Below are positions 1-7,868 of a stretch of DNA of 53,040 bases, piece by piece. A program made the translations under genes and the position numbers. The notes beneath the pieces were generated by a model. The model saw only the letters and a program-made list of their open reading frames with translations, was not told the DNA's origin and did no database searches. The first letter of the stretch is position 1, and every line of letters begins with the position of its first letter. Source of the DNA: an uncultured Phycisphaeraceae bacterium (GTDB lineage Bacteria > Planctomycetota > Phycisphaerae > Phycisphaerales > UBA1924); assembly GCA_937899905.1 (NCBI GenBank), contig CALCCF010000094.1:1-53040 (forward strand), read 5' to 3'.

Positions 1-843
1 CAGGCCCGCGCAGATCAGGCCCGTGAACGGCGGGACAGCGCCGAGGAGCAGCTGCTCGCGGGCGAGGAGATCGGCGGCAGCCAGGGCGGTGGGGGCGAGG
101 GCCTCACGGGGAGCGACTTCCTTGACGCGCTGGACGACATCGCGGCGTCGTATCGACCGCGTTTGGTGCTCGAGCCCGATCCCAGGCTCGACGGCGTCGC
201 CATGGTGCGGCAGGTCCGCATCGGCGATACGGCCCTTGGGCAGCCCGAGGCGACTGCGCCGCAGCGCATGGAGGTGGCGCTCAGCGCGCCGTGCGTCATC
301 CCATCCTTCGAGGACGAGCGTCGCAGGTATCGCATCGCCCAACTCGGCCTGGACACGATCGACATTGGATCGTCCGTGGACGAGATCGGTGCGGTGCGCG
401 GCGCCTTCGTGTTCCGCGACGAGCTCCGTGTGATCGATCTCGGTCTTCGAGTGGTCAGCGTCTGGTGGCATCCGGTGGCGGGCGACGAAATCGATGCGAT
501 GGAGATCGAGGAGGCACGGCTCGACCCGGCGCTGATCGACGGCGCCGTGCAGCTGATGGATGAGATCGTGTGGGGACGCTGGCGTTTCTACAAGGAAGGC
601 GAGTGGCGCGAAGAGTTCCAAGTGCTGGGCGAGCTGGATCTCGCGGCCTATGGCGAGCTCGAGCTGACGACTTCACAGAACCACACGGTTGCGTGGCTGT
701 TCGAGCTGGCGTGGACGGTGGGCGTCGATCCCGATGAGGAAGAGGCGGGCGAGGGCGAAGAGGGCGAGGCCGGGTCTCAGACCGATGACGGCCAGACCGA
801 AGAGGCCGGCGGCGGGCGCGCGGGACAGGAGATGACTCTCTGA
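1..843 (+). CDS. Type II secretion minor pseudopilin J-like protein (5' truncated)
   Basis: The frame is open from the first base of the window, so the N-terminus (where a prepilin signal would be) lies outside. The visible 280 residues have no membrane segment. A low-complexity Gln/Glu/Gly stretch is followed by a beta-rich region, then a motif WGRWRFYKEGEWREEF that resembles the C-terminal part of GspJ proteins, and an acidic Glu/Gly tail. It ends at a TGA that overlaps the ATG of the K-like gene by one base (TGATG), so the two are translationally coupled. The J assignment rests mainly on its place immediately before a GspK-like gene and on the WRF motif. Another minor pseudopilin-associated protein is possible. 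Confidence 0.6.
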   Translation, partial: QARADQARERRDSAEEQLLAGEEIGGSQGGGGEGLTGSDFLDALDDIAASYRPRLVLEPDPRLDGVAMVRQVRIGDTALGQPEATAPQRMEVALSAPCVIPSFEDERRRYRIAQLGLDTIDIGSSVDEIGAVRGAFVFRDELRVIDLGLRVVSVWWHPVAGDEIDAMEIEEARLDPALIDGAVQLMDEIVWGRWRFYKEGEWREEFQVLGELDLAAYGELELTTSQNHTVAWLFELAWTVGVDPDEEEAGEGEEGEAGSQTDDGQTEEAGGGRAGQEMTL

Positions 844-1721
844 TGGGCGATAGCGCAGCAACTCGGCGCGCTTGGCGCACTCGGCGAGCGTTCGCGTTAC
901 CGCTGGTTGTGCTGCTCTCGATGATCGCGACGATGGCGATCGCGGTGATGCTCGAGCGGCAGGGGCAGCAGACCAAGTCGACAATCCGCCACATGCGGTG
1001 GACGCAGGATCGCCATCTGGAGCGCGGCGTACGCGAGATCACCGGTGCGTGGCTCACGGGCGCCAGCCGGCGCTTGGACGACATCGCGGGCGAGGGCGGC
1101 CATGCGATCGATCTGACCATGGCTGATGGCCGGACGTTCCGCATCGATGTGGAGGACGCGCAGGGATCGATCCTGACGATCTTCGAGGGCGTATCCGAGG
1201 CCGAGTTGCCGTTTGCGGAAGGGGCGTACGACGCCATCCTGCTGCGCGCGCCGGACGACATCACGCTCGACGCGTGGACGCGGCAGGTCGGGCCGGCGGC
1301 GATCAGCGCGATGACCGCGCCCGAGGACGTGCTCGCGGCCGCGGCAATGCCGATGATCGGCGAGGGTCCGGCGGCCGCGATGGCCCGGGACATCGTGCTC
1401 GAGCGTGAGGAGGCGGCGCAGGGTGTTGGTACCCAGTGGCTGCGCCGCATCGTGGCGGAGTACTTCACCGAGTTGGATCAGCGGCGCTCGGTGCAGCGCC
1501 TGATCACGGCCAATCCGAGCCTGTGGCGGCTGCGCATCACCGTGCTTGATCGTCGCGGGCAATTCTCGTCGATGTACGAGGCGATCGTCGAGGTCGATGG
1601 CCGAGAGATCCGCAAGCGTGCGGACTCGGGTGAGTTCCGCCCGCTGGGCCCGTTCCTGTTATGGCGCCGCTTGGACGACGCCCAGATCGAAGCCGCCCTG
1701 AGTGGGCAGACGCTAAACTAG
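843..1721 (+). CDS. Type II secretion GspK-like minor pseudopilin
   Basis: This is a 292-residue protein with an N-terminal prepilin-like segment: a basic leader (residues 1-15), then FALPLVVLLSMIATMAIAVM as a single membrane helix. Position 5 after the presumed cleavage point is not Glu, which is typical of GspK as opposed to other pseudopilins. The rest is a periplasmic domain in which helical segments (EDVLAAAAMPMIGEG) fit GspK. In known systems GspK caps the pseudopilus tip together with I and J. The ATG overlaps the preceding stop, and 30 bases separate it from the C-like gene. The leader ends in Arg-Arg-Ala rather than Gly, so processing by the prepilin peptidase is not certain. Confidence 0.7.
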   Translation: MGDSAATRRAWRTRRAFALPLVVLLSMIATMAIAVMLERQGQQTKSTIRHMRWTQDRHLERGVREITGAWLTGASRRLDDIAGEGGHAIDLTMADGRTFRIDVEDAQGSILTIFEGVSEAELPFAEGAYDAILLRAPDDITLDAWTRQVGPAAISAMTAPEDVLAAAAMPMIGEGPAAAMARDIVLEREEAAQGVGTQWLRRIVAEYFTELDQRRSVQRLITANPSLWRLRITVLDRRGQFSSMYEAIVEVDGREIRKRADSGEFRPLGPFLLWRRLDDAQIEAALSGQTLN

Positions 1722-1751
1722 CCACCCGTCTGGGGATAAGGGAAGGTTCTC

Positions 1752-2606
1752 ATGCCAGCCAAGCACAGCCGAGCCAGCACGCTCCAGCAGCGACGCATGA
1801 TACAGATCGCGGCGGCGGCAACGACCGTGCTGTTCGTGGGTGTCGCGGCGTCGGCGGTCCTTTGGGATAGAGCGATCGATCCGATGGGTTCGCCGACGAT
1901 ACCGGCACCGGTCGAGCATTCGCAAGCTGGGCCCGAAGACAGCGGGTATGCTCCGATTCCGGCGCTGATCGCGACGGGGTTTGCTTCCGTTGCCGAGATC
2001 GAAGAGCCCCCCAAGACCGAAACCCCCGAAGGTGTCGAACAGCCGGTGCAGGCTCCGCCGCAGGAGATTGCGCTGGTGGCCTCGATCGGGCGGCCCGGCT
2101 CGATGATGGCGGTGATCCGAGAGGGTGCATCGCAGACGGCCCTTGCGAAGGGCCAGCAGGCCGGATCGGTACGCGTGCTCGATGTGGCCCCTGGTTGGGC
2201 GCGCGTGCGCCACCGCGGTATCGACAAGGAATTGACCGTGGGCGCTCCGCTGATGCTGGTGAGCGACATGGGTGCCGGTGCAGGCGCGGCCGCGAGCAGC
2301 GAGATCATCGGAATGCCCGATGCGCAGGGAATGATCGAGTCCTTCGAAGAGGGCGGCGTGACGCAGACGCGCGGGCCAACCGGTTTCCAACGAGCCCGCC
2401 CACCCGGCAACAACCCCGGCGGCGGGAGCTCGCGTCGCGGCAGCCGTGGTGCGGGCAGTTCGGGGAACCAAGGCAACCAAGGCAACCAAGGGAACCAGGG
2501 CAACCAAGGGAACCAAGCCGGGGGCGGTGGCGCGCGGCCGGCGGGCGGAAACCAGGCCGGCAATGGCACGCAAGACAGCGGCCTTGACCCCGAGGAGGGA
2601 CGGTGA
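1752..2606 (+). CDS. GspC-like inner-membrane secretion protein with Asn-Gln-Gly repeat tail
   Basis: The 284-residue protein has a short cytoplasmic N-terminus, one membrane helix (about residues 17-38), a Pro/Glu-rich linker, and a compact beta domain (about 105-160, with SIGRPGSMMAVIREG and VLDVAPGWARVRHRG) that resembles the homology region of GspC/PilP. That domain couples the inner-membrane platform to the outer-membrane secretin. There is no PDZ domain. Instead the C-terminus is a disordered Gly/Arg/Ser tail with six tandem Gly-Asn-Gln units. The start ATG follows GGAAGG at good spacing. The stop overlaps the next gene's GTG (GTGA). Function is inferred from the domain and from the L and M genes that follow. 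Confidence 0.6.
   Translation: MPAKHSRASTLQQRRMIQIAAAATTVLFVGVAASAVLWDRAIDPMGSPTIPAPVEHSQAGPEDSGYAPIPALIATGFASVAEIEEPPKTETPEGVEQPVQAPPQEIALVASIGRPGSMMAVIREGASQTALAKGQQAGSVRVLDVAPGWARVRHRGIDKELTVGAPLMLVSDMGAGAGAAASSEIIGMPDAQGMIESFEEGGVTQTRGPTGFQRARPPGNNPGGGSSRRGSRGAGSSGNQGNQGNQGNQGNQGNQAGGGGARPAGGNQAGNGTQDSGLDPEEGR
2460..2517 (+). repeat. 9-bp tandem repeat encoding Gly-Asn-Gln
   Basis: About six near-identical copies of GGCAACCAA (with GGGAACCAA and GGGAACCAG variants) run in frame inside the GspC-like gene. They encode a flexible Asn-Gln-Gly stretch near the protein's C-terminus. A 9-bp unit keeps the frame, so copy number could change between strains without breaking the gene. Confidence 0.85.
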
Positions 2607-4201
2607 GCGACCGCTGCTGCCTCATCGAGCGGGACGAGCGCGGGGATCGCATCCGCGCTGTGCGTCTCATCGGCCAGCACGCGGACGCGATCTGGTCGAG
2701 CCCACGCGTTGACGGTCGCTACGTGTCCGATGCGGCAGACGACGCCGATGCGGCCGCGGAGTGGATCGCCGAGCGGCTCTCGATGGAGGGCGACACGCTC
2801 GGGCTTGTGGTTGTCGATACGACCGGCTCTCGATGCGGTTGGGTGCATGCGGCGAGCGCCGAGGCCGCCGCCGTGCGCTCGGCGTATGGCCGTGGTGGTG
2901 AGGTTGGTGAAGATGACTTTGACGTCGAGATCGAACTCGACGACGATGAGCCGGCCGAGGGTGATGCGCTTGGCAGTCGCCCGACGTCGGTCGAGGCGAG
3001 CATCGAGCCGCTGGGCCCGGCCTATGAGTCGGCCGAGGGCTTGCGCGTTGGCGTGCTGGTGGTGCCCGACGCCATCGTTCGTTTGTTCATCGACGGGCTG
3101 AACCAGCGGGGCATCGAGTTCGGCGGCGTGACCAGCCTGTGGCATGTTGTGGGGTGGGCCGCCGGCCCCGGGGAGTCGTACACGGATTCCGCGCGTGTGG
3201 TTGCCGACAGTCCGACGGTGAGCTGCGGCGTGTTGGTGCAACCCGAAGGCCGGTTGATCTGGGCGTGGTGCCGAGATGGAGCGGTGCTGGCGGCCGGTTC
3301 GCTGCGGCTCTCGCTCCACGATGACGGGCCGATCGTTTCGGAGTCTGACGTCGCCCGGCTGATCAACGACTGGGTCGCGTGGAGCGCGCAGGTTGGCGCT
3401 TCGCCTGGTCGCGTTCTGCTCTCGGCGTGTCCGCTGGCGGGTTCGCCCGCGTTCGGCGATGAAGAAGCCATGAGCATCCCGGCCCTTGCGAATCGACTCG
3501 CGGATCTGTGGCCCGAGGCTGTCTTGGACATCGAGGCGCCCGAGGATCCCGTGCTGGATGTTCTGCGTTTGGCGCAGGAGTCGCAGCGTGACAGCCTTGA
3601 TCCAGGTTACGCGATGATCGGTTTGGCGACAAGGCCGGGCCGATCGATGCGACGCGTCTACCAGCTTGGCGCGCTCGCGTTGGTGGCTGGCGGGCTGGCG
3701 CTCGCGGCGGTTGGGCTCCGGTGGCAAGGGCAGGTCGAGTCGGTGCGCGCCGACGCCGAAGCGATCCGCGAGGCGTACGTGGCCAACATGGCCGAGATCG
3801 AGGCGCGCTTGGGGTTGCCCAGCGGACGGATCACGGGCGATCCGATACCGGAGTTTGCGATCGTCCGCGAGGTGGATCAGGCGACGCGCGCCAGCCAGGT
3901 CACCCGGGACCCGCCCCGGCCGGTAATCCAGGAACTCGAGTCGTTGTCGTTCTTGTTCGGAGAACTCGGCGACCGTGTCGAGCTGGATGCCGTTACGGTG
4001 ACCAGCATCACGGGGACGGGCGCCCTTGACGTCAAGATGACGACCGATGATGCAGCGATCGTGGGCGAGATCAACGCGCTGCTCCGGGACCTGGGTATGA
4101 ACGACGGCGCCGTGAATTGGAGCGCGACATCGCGGGCCCAAGGCAGCCGGTACGAGGTGCGCATGATCGGCCGTTGGCAACGCCGAGAGGGGCAGTCGTG
4201 A
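2603..4201 (+). CDS. GspL-like (PilM/PilN-like) assembly-platform protein
   Basis: This 532-residue protein has a large N-terminal cytoplasmic part with an actin-like/PilM-like character, including an acidic insert around residues 108-125. One membrane helix follows (LGALALVAGGLALAAVGL, about 355-372), then a periplasmic ferredoxin-like segment. The topology matches GspL, which recruits the secretion ATPase through its cytoplasmic domain and binds GspM through its periplasmic one. The GTG start overlaps the upstream TGA (GTGA), and its own TGA is overlapped in the same way by the next gene, so the three genes are coupled. Sequence conservation is low, as is usual for this family in planctomycetes, so the call depends on topology and gene order. 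Confidence 0.62.
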   Translation: MSDRCCLIERDERGDRIRAVRLIGQHADAIWSSPRVDGRYVSDAADDADAAAEWIAERLSMEGDTLGLVVVDTTGSRCGWVHAASAEAAAVRSAYGRGGEVGEDDFDVEIELDDDEPAEGDALGSRPTSVEASIEPLGPAYESAEGLRVGVLVVPDAIVRLFIDGLNQRGIEFGGVTSLWHVVGWAAGPGESYTDSARVVADSPTVSCGVLVQPEGRLIWAWCRDGAVLAAGSLRLSLHDDGPIVSESDVARLINDWVAWSAQVGASPGRVLLSACPLAGSPAFGDEEAMSIPALANRLADLWPEAVLDIEAPEDPVLDVLRLAQESQRDSLDPGYAMIGLATRPGRSMRRVYQLGALALVAGGLALAAVGLRWQGQVESVRADAEAIREAYVANMAEIEARLGLPSGRITGDPIPEFAIVREVDQATRASQVTRDPPRPVIQELESLSFLFGELGDRVELDAVTVTSITGTGALDVKMTTDDAAIVGEINALLRDLGMNDGAVNWSATSRAQGSRYEVRMIGRWQRREGQS

Positions 4202-4761
4202 GCGACGGAGATCCGAAGATCATCTCGGTGAGCCGATCGGAGCTGGCTGCCCGGGCCGCGGCCCAGGAGCAGCGCAATCGGCCGCGTATCTTGCTTGTCA
4301 TGGGCGCCGTCGTCTTGCTGGCTGGTTTGGTGTTTCTCTTTGTCGGCCGGTCGTCGCTGGGCGAGGCGAAGGATGACCGGCGTCGCGAGTTCAACTCCGC
4401 TCGGACGGTGCTGATCCAAGAGGCGCGGCTTGACAGCTTTGACGGCTCGGCGGCGCAGGGCGATGGGCGATTCGATTCCGTCCCGAATTTCACGACCCTT
4501 GCCGAGAACGCCGCACAATCGGTCGGCTTGACGCCATTGCCGACCTTGTCTCGCCAGAGCGAGGACCGTGATGACGAGTTGATCATCCGCAGCTACCGGT
4601 ATGACCGTGTGACGAGCCGGGACGTGGAGGCGCTCTTCGCGTGGGTCGCCCAGGTCGAGGGCATGGTACCCGGCGTGGAGATCACGAACCTCGAACTCGA
4701 ACCCGCTCGCACCCAGTGGCAGCTTGCGATTACCTTTGTGAAGCCGGAGCTCTCTCCATGA
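4198..4761 (+). CDS. GspM/PilO-like assembly-platform protein
   Basis: The protein has 187 residues with one membrane helix (about 30-50, ILLVMGAVVLLAGLVFLFVG), a charged helical segment, and a C-terminal alpha/beta domain ending in the pattern LIIRSYRYDRVTSRDVEALF...WQLAITFVKPEL. That ending resembles the ferredoxin-like domain of GspM/PilO. It probably pairs with the GspL-like protein encoded just upstream. I chose the GTG at 4198 because it sits in the GTGA overlap with the previous stop. A longer frame upstream would lie entirely inside the L-like gene. Confidence 0.62.
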   Translation: MSDGDPKIISVSRSELAARAAAQEQRNRPRILLVMGAVVLLAGLVFLFVGRSSLGEAKDDRRREFNSARTVLIQEARLDSFDGSAAQGDGRFDSVPNFTTLAENAAQSVGLTPLPTLSRQSEDRDDELIIRSYRYDRVTSRDVEALFAWVAQVEGMVPGVEITNLELEPARTQWQLAITFVKPELSP

Positions 4762-5384
4762 CCAACCGAGTGGTGGCGGTGGCCATCTTGATGTGCGGTG
4801 TCCTCGTCGTCGGTTGCGCCAGCAATGACGTAGACAACTTCAGGAACGACCTGAGCCCGATCGTAAACGACAACACCGCGCAAAAGCGCGAGGCGATCGT
4901 GCTCGTCGATCGCGCGTACGTCGTGTACTACAACGAGGGTCGCAAGGAGGAGGTCCGCGTTCGCGAGGCCGCCGACCTGCTCCAGCAGGCGATCCAGCTC
5001 GATCCGGGCTTTGCGACGGCGCATCTGAACCTGGGTGTGCTGCATCTGGAGCAGGACAACTTGCCCACGGCGGTGGCTCGCTTGCGTACCGCGCAGCGGC
5101 TCATGCCGAGTGATGCCAGGCCGGGGTACCACCTTGGTGTGGCGTACTACCGGATGGGCCACGCGCAGCCGGCAATCGAGACTTTCGTTGAGTCGATCCG
5201 GGTTGATCCGTCGAACGTGATGTCGGTCCGCGGGCTCGTGCTGGCGTGCCGGAGCATCTATTACGCGGATGACACGACGCTTGAGATCCTTGAGCGTTCG
5301 CAGCTCATGGAGCCCGATGAGGAGTGGCGCCAGCTGTACGATCGTGAGATCACGCGCCAGCGCCGGCAGCTGGAACTGCGGTAG
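4758..5384 (+). CDS. TPR-repeat lipoprotein
   Basis: The 208-residue protein begins with a lipoprotein signal peptide: hydrophobic AILMCGVLVVGC, with the lipobox cysteine at residue 20. It then has about three tetratricopeptide repeats (for example GFATAHLNLGVLHLEQDN and ARPGYHLGVAYYRMGH). TPR lipoproteins of this size often act as pilotins or assembly factors for secretins, like PilF/PilW. That would fit its place at the end of the secretion operon, but the link is inferred. The ATG overlaps the M-like gene's stop (ATGA). Confidence 0.72.
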   Translation: MTNRVVAVAILMCGVLVVGCASNDVDNFRNDLSPIVNDNTAQKREAIVLVDRAYVVYYNEGRKEEVRVREAADLLQQAIQLDPGFATAHLNLGVLHLEQDNLPTAVARLRTAQRLMPSDARPGYHLGVAYYRMGHAQPAIETFVESIRVDPSNVMSVRGLVLACRSIYYADDTTLEILERSQLMEPDEEWRQLYDREITRQRRQLELR

Positions 5385-5385
5385 G

Positions 5386-5826
5386 TTGTCTGGAAGCTCC
5401 GACAGTCTGAAGACGGCCCGGGTTGTTCGTCATGTACTGACGCTGATCGTCGCGCTTGGTCTGTTCGCCGCAACAGCTGTCGTCGTGTTGCCGAAGCGGC
5501 AGGGCGAGACGGCCGGGAACGTGCGGAGTGATCTCGTGAACGCCACGGACGCGTCGATGCTCGAGTTCGTGATGGAGGTGCGTTTGCCGGTGGAAGGCGT
5601 GGCCGGTCCCGTGCCGGGAACGATCGCTGCGGGTGAGACCGTGACGTTGTACGAGGGCCCGGGGCCAGCTCGCGTCGACTCAGTGGCGTTCGTCACGGGC
5701 GCCGATGGCTCGGCCACCGAGCGGCAGGTCCGACAGTCGGTCGAGCCGGGGGGTCTCATGGTGCTGACCGTCACGACGTACGGTGTTGGCGCGGAGTTCT
5801 TGTTGCTGAATCCCGAAGGGGGCTAA
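5386..5826 (+). CDS. Small membrane-anchored protein of unknown function
   Basis: This is a 146-residue product if translation starts at the TTG just after the TPR gene's stop. There is one N-terminal membrane helix or signal anchor (VLTLIVALGLFAATAVVVL), then about 110 residues of predicted beta structure with no motif I recognise. The start is uncertain. No ATG is available in the right place, and the frame is also open upstream inside the TPR gene. It is probably the last gene of the secretion operon, since the next gene is on the other strand with stop codons 9 bases apart. Confidence 0.55.
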   Translation: MSGSSDSLKTARVVRHVLTLIVALGLFAATAVVVLPKRQGETAGNVRSDLVNATDASMLEFVMEVRLPVEGVAGPVPGTIAAGETVTLYEGPGPARVDSVAFVTGADGSATERQVRQSVEPGGLMVLTVTTYGVGAEFLLLNPEGG

Positions 5827-5835
5827 GGCCGCCAG

Positions 5836-7287
5836 CTAGAGCCTTTCGGCCGCCAGGCTGGCGAGCGACGACCGCTCGCTGCGCTGCAGCATGACGTGGC
5901 CGACGACCCCGAGTCCTTTCATCTTCTCGACGGCGTAGGACAGGCCGTTGGATGAACTATCGAGGTACGGGTTGTCGATCTGCCCGATGTCGCCGGTGAG
6001 CACGAGCTTGGTGCCCTCGCCGACGCGGCTGGCGATTGTCTTGACCTCGTGAGGCGTGAGGTTTTGCGCCTCGTCGACAATCATGAATTGGTGGGGGATC
6101 GACCGGCCGCGAATGTATGTGAGCGGCTCGAGCACCAGCTTGCCGTCGGCGATCAGCTTGTCGATGCGTTGCTCGTTGGTGTGACTGTCGGCGGCTTGGC
6201 CGTGGGCGCCGCGGGTGCTCATGAGGTACTCGAGGTTGTCGAAGATCGGCTGCATCCAGGCGAAGAGCTTCTCGTCCTTGTCGCCGGGGAGGAAGCCGAT
6301 GTCGCGGCCCATGGGCATGATCGGTCGGGCGACGAGCAGCTTGTCGAATCGGCCCTCCTGGAAGACCTTGGCCATACCGGCGGCGAGGGCGAGCAGCGTC
6401 TTGCCGGTGCCCGCGCTGCCCAGGAGCGTGATCATCTGAATCTCGTCGTCCATGAGCAGGTCGAGTGCCATGGTCTGCTGCACGTTTCGAGCGAGCAGGC
6501 CGAAGATGGGCTTGCGAGGCGGGCTGATCGGGATCAGGTGCTCGGTGTCGGCCAAGCGGCGCGCGAGCCCGGTGTGGTTCTCGTCTTGGGCGTCCTTGAG
6601 CAGGACGAAGGCGTTGGGCAGGACGGTCTCGGGTTCGGCGGGGAGCGTGGGGTCATCGGGGTCGTGGTTGGCCGCGAGCGCTTCGTGGATCGGCTCGATC
6701 GGGAGCATGCGCTCGTCGTAGAGCTGATCGATGAGGTTGCCCTCGATCGACACGGTGACGTAGCCGGTGTACAGCCGATCGGCGTCGACTTTCTGGTTCT
6801 GGAAGTCCTCGGTTGGGATGCCGAGCGCGTCGCTCTTGATGCGCGCGTTGAGGTCCTTGGAGACGAATACGGCGCGCTCGCCCTTGTCGTGCAGTTCCCA
6901 TGCGACGGCGATGATGCGGTTGTCCTTGGTGTCGTCGGCGATCGCGTGCGGCCGGGCTTCGTCGGAGACGGCGATGCGGATGATTCCCGTGGTGCCGTTG
7001 CTTGCGGTCGATGCCGCGGCTCCAGCCTGGGGGCTTGCATCGCCCCAGTTCACGCCGTTGGTAAGGGGGCCCTTGGCCCGCAGTCTGTCGAGGCGGCGGA
7101 TGACCTCACGAGCGTTGCGACCGATGTCGTCCTCCTGCCGCTTGAGCTTGTCGAGCTCTTCGATGACGGCGAACGGGATGACAACGTCGTTCTCCTGGAA
7201 CACGAACAAGGCGTTGGGGTTGTGCAGCAAGACGTTTGTATCCAGAACGAACTGCTTCACGCTCGCCGTTGTGCCATTCGAGGCCAT
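5836..7287 (-). CDS. PIN-PhoH family ATPase (PhoH2/YlaK type)
   Basis: The protein has 483 residues in two parts. The N-terminal PIN nuclease domain starts with FVLDTNVLLHNP, where Asp16 would be a metal ligand, followed by VIPFAVIEELDKLK. The C-terminal PhoH domain has a Walker A motif GSAGTGKT (Lys296) and a Walker B MIVDEAQNLTPHE. Characterised PIN-PhoH proteins unwind and cleave RNA. The ATG at 7287 is preceded by a purine-rich Shine-Dalgarno (GAGGAGAGAGGGAG). An open extension upstream overlaps the DUF456 gene and was rejected. It is convergent with the secretion operon. Confidence 0.9.
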   Translation of the reverse strand: MASNGTTASVKQFVLDTNVLLHNPNALFVFQENDVVIPFAVIEELDKLKRQEDDIGRNAREVIRRLDRLRAKGPLTNGVNWGDASPQAGAAASTASNGTTGIIRIAVSDEARPHAIADDTKDNRIIAVAWELHDKGERAVFVSKDLNARIKSDALGIPTEDFQNQKVDADRLYTGYVTVSIEGNLIDQLYDERMLPIEPIHEALAANHDPDDPTLPAEPETVLPNAFVLLKDAQDENHTGLARRLADTEHLIPISPPRKPIFGLLARNVQQTMALDLLMDDEIQMITLLGSAGTGKTLLALAAGMAKVFQEGRFDKLLVARPIMPMGRDIGFLPGDKDEKLFAWMQPIFDNLEYLMSTRGAHGQAADSHTNEQRIDKLIADGKLVLEPLTYIRGRSIPHQFMIVDEAQNLTPHEVKTIASRVGEGTKLVLTGDIGQIDNPYLDSSSNGLSYAVEKMKGLGVVGHVMLQRSERSSLASLAAERL

Positions 7288-7313
7288 GGGTCTCCCTCTC
7301 TCCTCGCCCGATC

Positions 7314-7793
7314 CTACCACTCGGACCATGCCGCGATGATGAGCAGCACGGCGCTGCACGTGCAAAGGACGAACTTGACGACCACCGCAGCGAACCAGCC
7401 CGCGGATGCTCCCGCTCCGACCTTGGCCGAACGCTTCCAGTCCTGGTCCGGGGTGGTACGGTGGATGAGTGCGGCGGCCAGCCCGGCACCCACGGCTCCG
7501 CCCACGAGGGTGCCGATGAGCGGGAGCATCAGCGTGCCGGCGATGGCGCCAATGATGCCACCGACAAAGGCCGCGATCATGGCGCCACGCGTTCCACCCA
7601 TGCGTTTGGCACCCAGGACTCCGGCGCTCCAGTCGACGACATCGGATGTCAGCGTGCAACCGAGGATCGCACCAAACGCCCACCAGGAAACAAGCGGATC
7701 GTCGCCGGGCCAGAAGCCGAGCCAGTAGCCGATGAGGTTGGCCAGTAGCGTGCTTGCCGTGAGCAGCCACAGGCCGGGGAGCGTGACGAGCAC
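7314..7793 (-). CDS. DUF456 family membrane protein (start uncertain)
   Basis: The protein is about 160-178 residues, mostly hydrophobic, with Gly/Ala-rich membrane helices (GTRGAMIAAFVGGIIGAIAG and TLVGGAVGAGLAAAL). This is the pattern of DUF456 proteins, whose function is unknown. The frame is open upstream to the TAA at 7869-7871 of the preceding gene. The extra 18 residues from an ATC at 7850 (IWIAFAIALTVIALIG) would complete the first membrane helix. The only start codons of usual type are the GTG at 7793 given here, which cuts that helix, and a CTG at 7826. A GGAG lies 7 bases before the ATC. Confidence 0.75.
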   Translation of the reverse strand: MLVTLPGLWLLTASTLLANLIGYWLGFWPGDDPLVSWWAFGAILGCTLTSDVVDWSAGVLGAKRMGGTRGAMIAAFVGGIIGAIAGTLMLPLIGTLVGGAVGAGLAAALIHRTTPDQDWKRSAKVGAGASAGWFAAVVVKFVLCTCSAVLLIIAAWSEW

Positions 7794-7868
7794 GATGACC
7801 GGCCCGATGAGGGCGATGACTGTCAGCGCGATGGCGAAGGCGATCCAGATGCGCCTGCTCCGGTCTCG

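Noticed and set aside
2460-2517. CRISPR-like repeats in the GspC-like gene
   Set aside because: The unit is 9 bp, in frame and without spacers. It is a coding microsatellite.
1718-4180. A long open frame (about 820 codons) opposite the secretion genes
   Set aside because: High GC and low stop frequency make long antisense frames common. Its translation is Arg/His/Pro-rich with no family signature, while the plus-strand genes have topology, starts and overlaps that fit.
6049-7728. A long open frame opposite the PhoH and DUF456 genes
   Set aside because: The minus strand has clear Walker motifs and a Shine-Dalgarno; the plus-strand frame only mirrors their codon bias.
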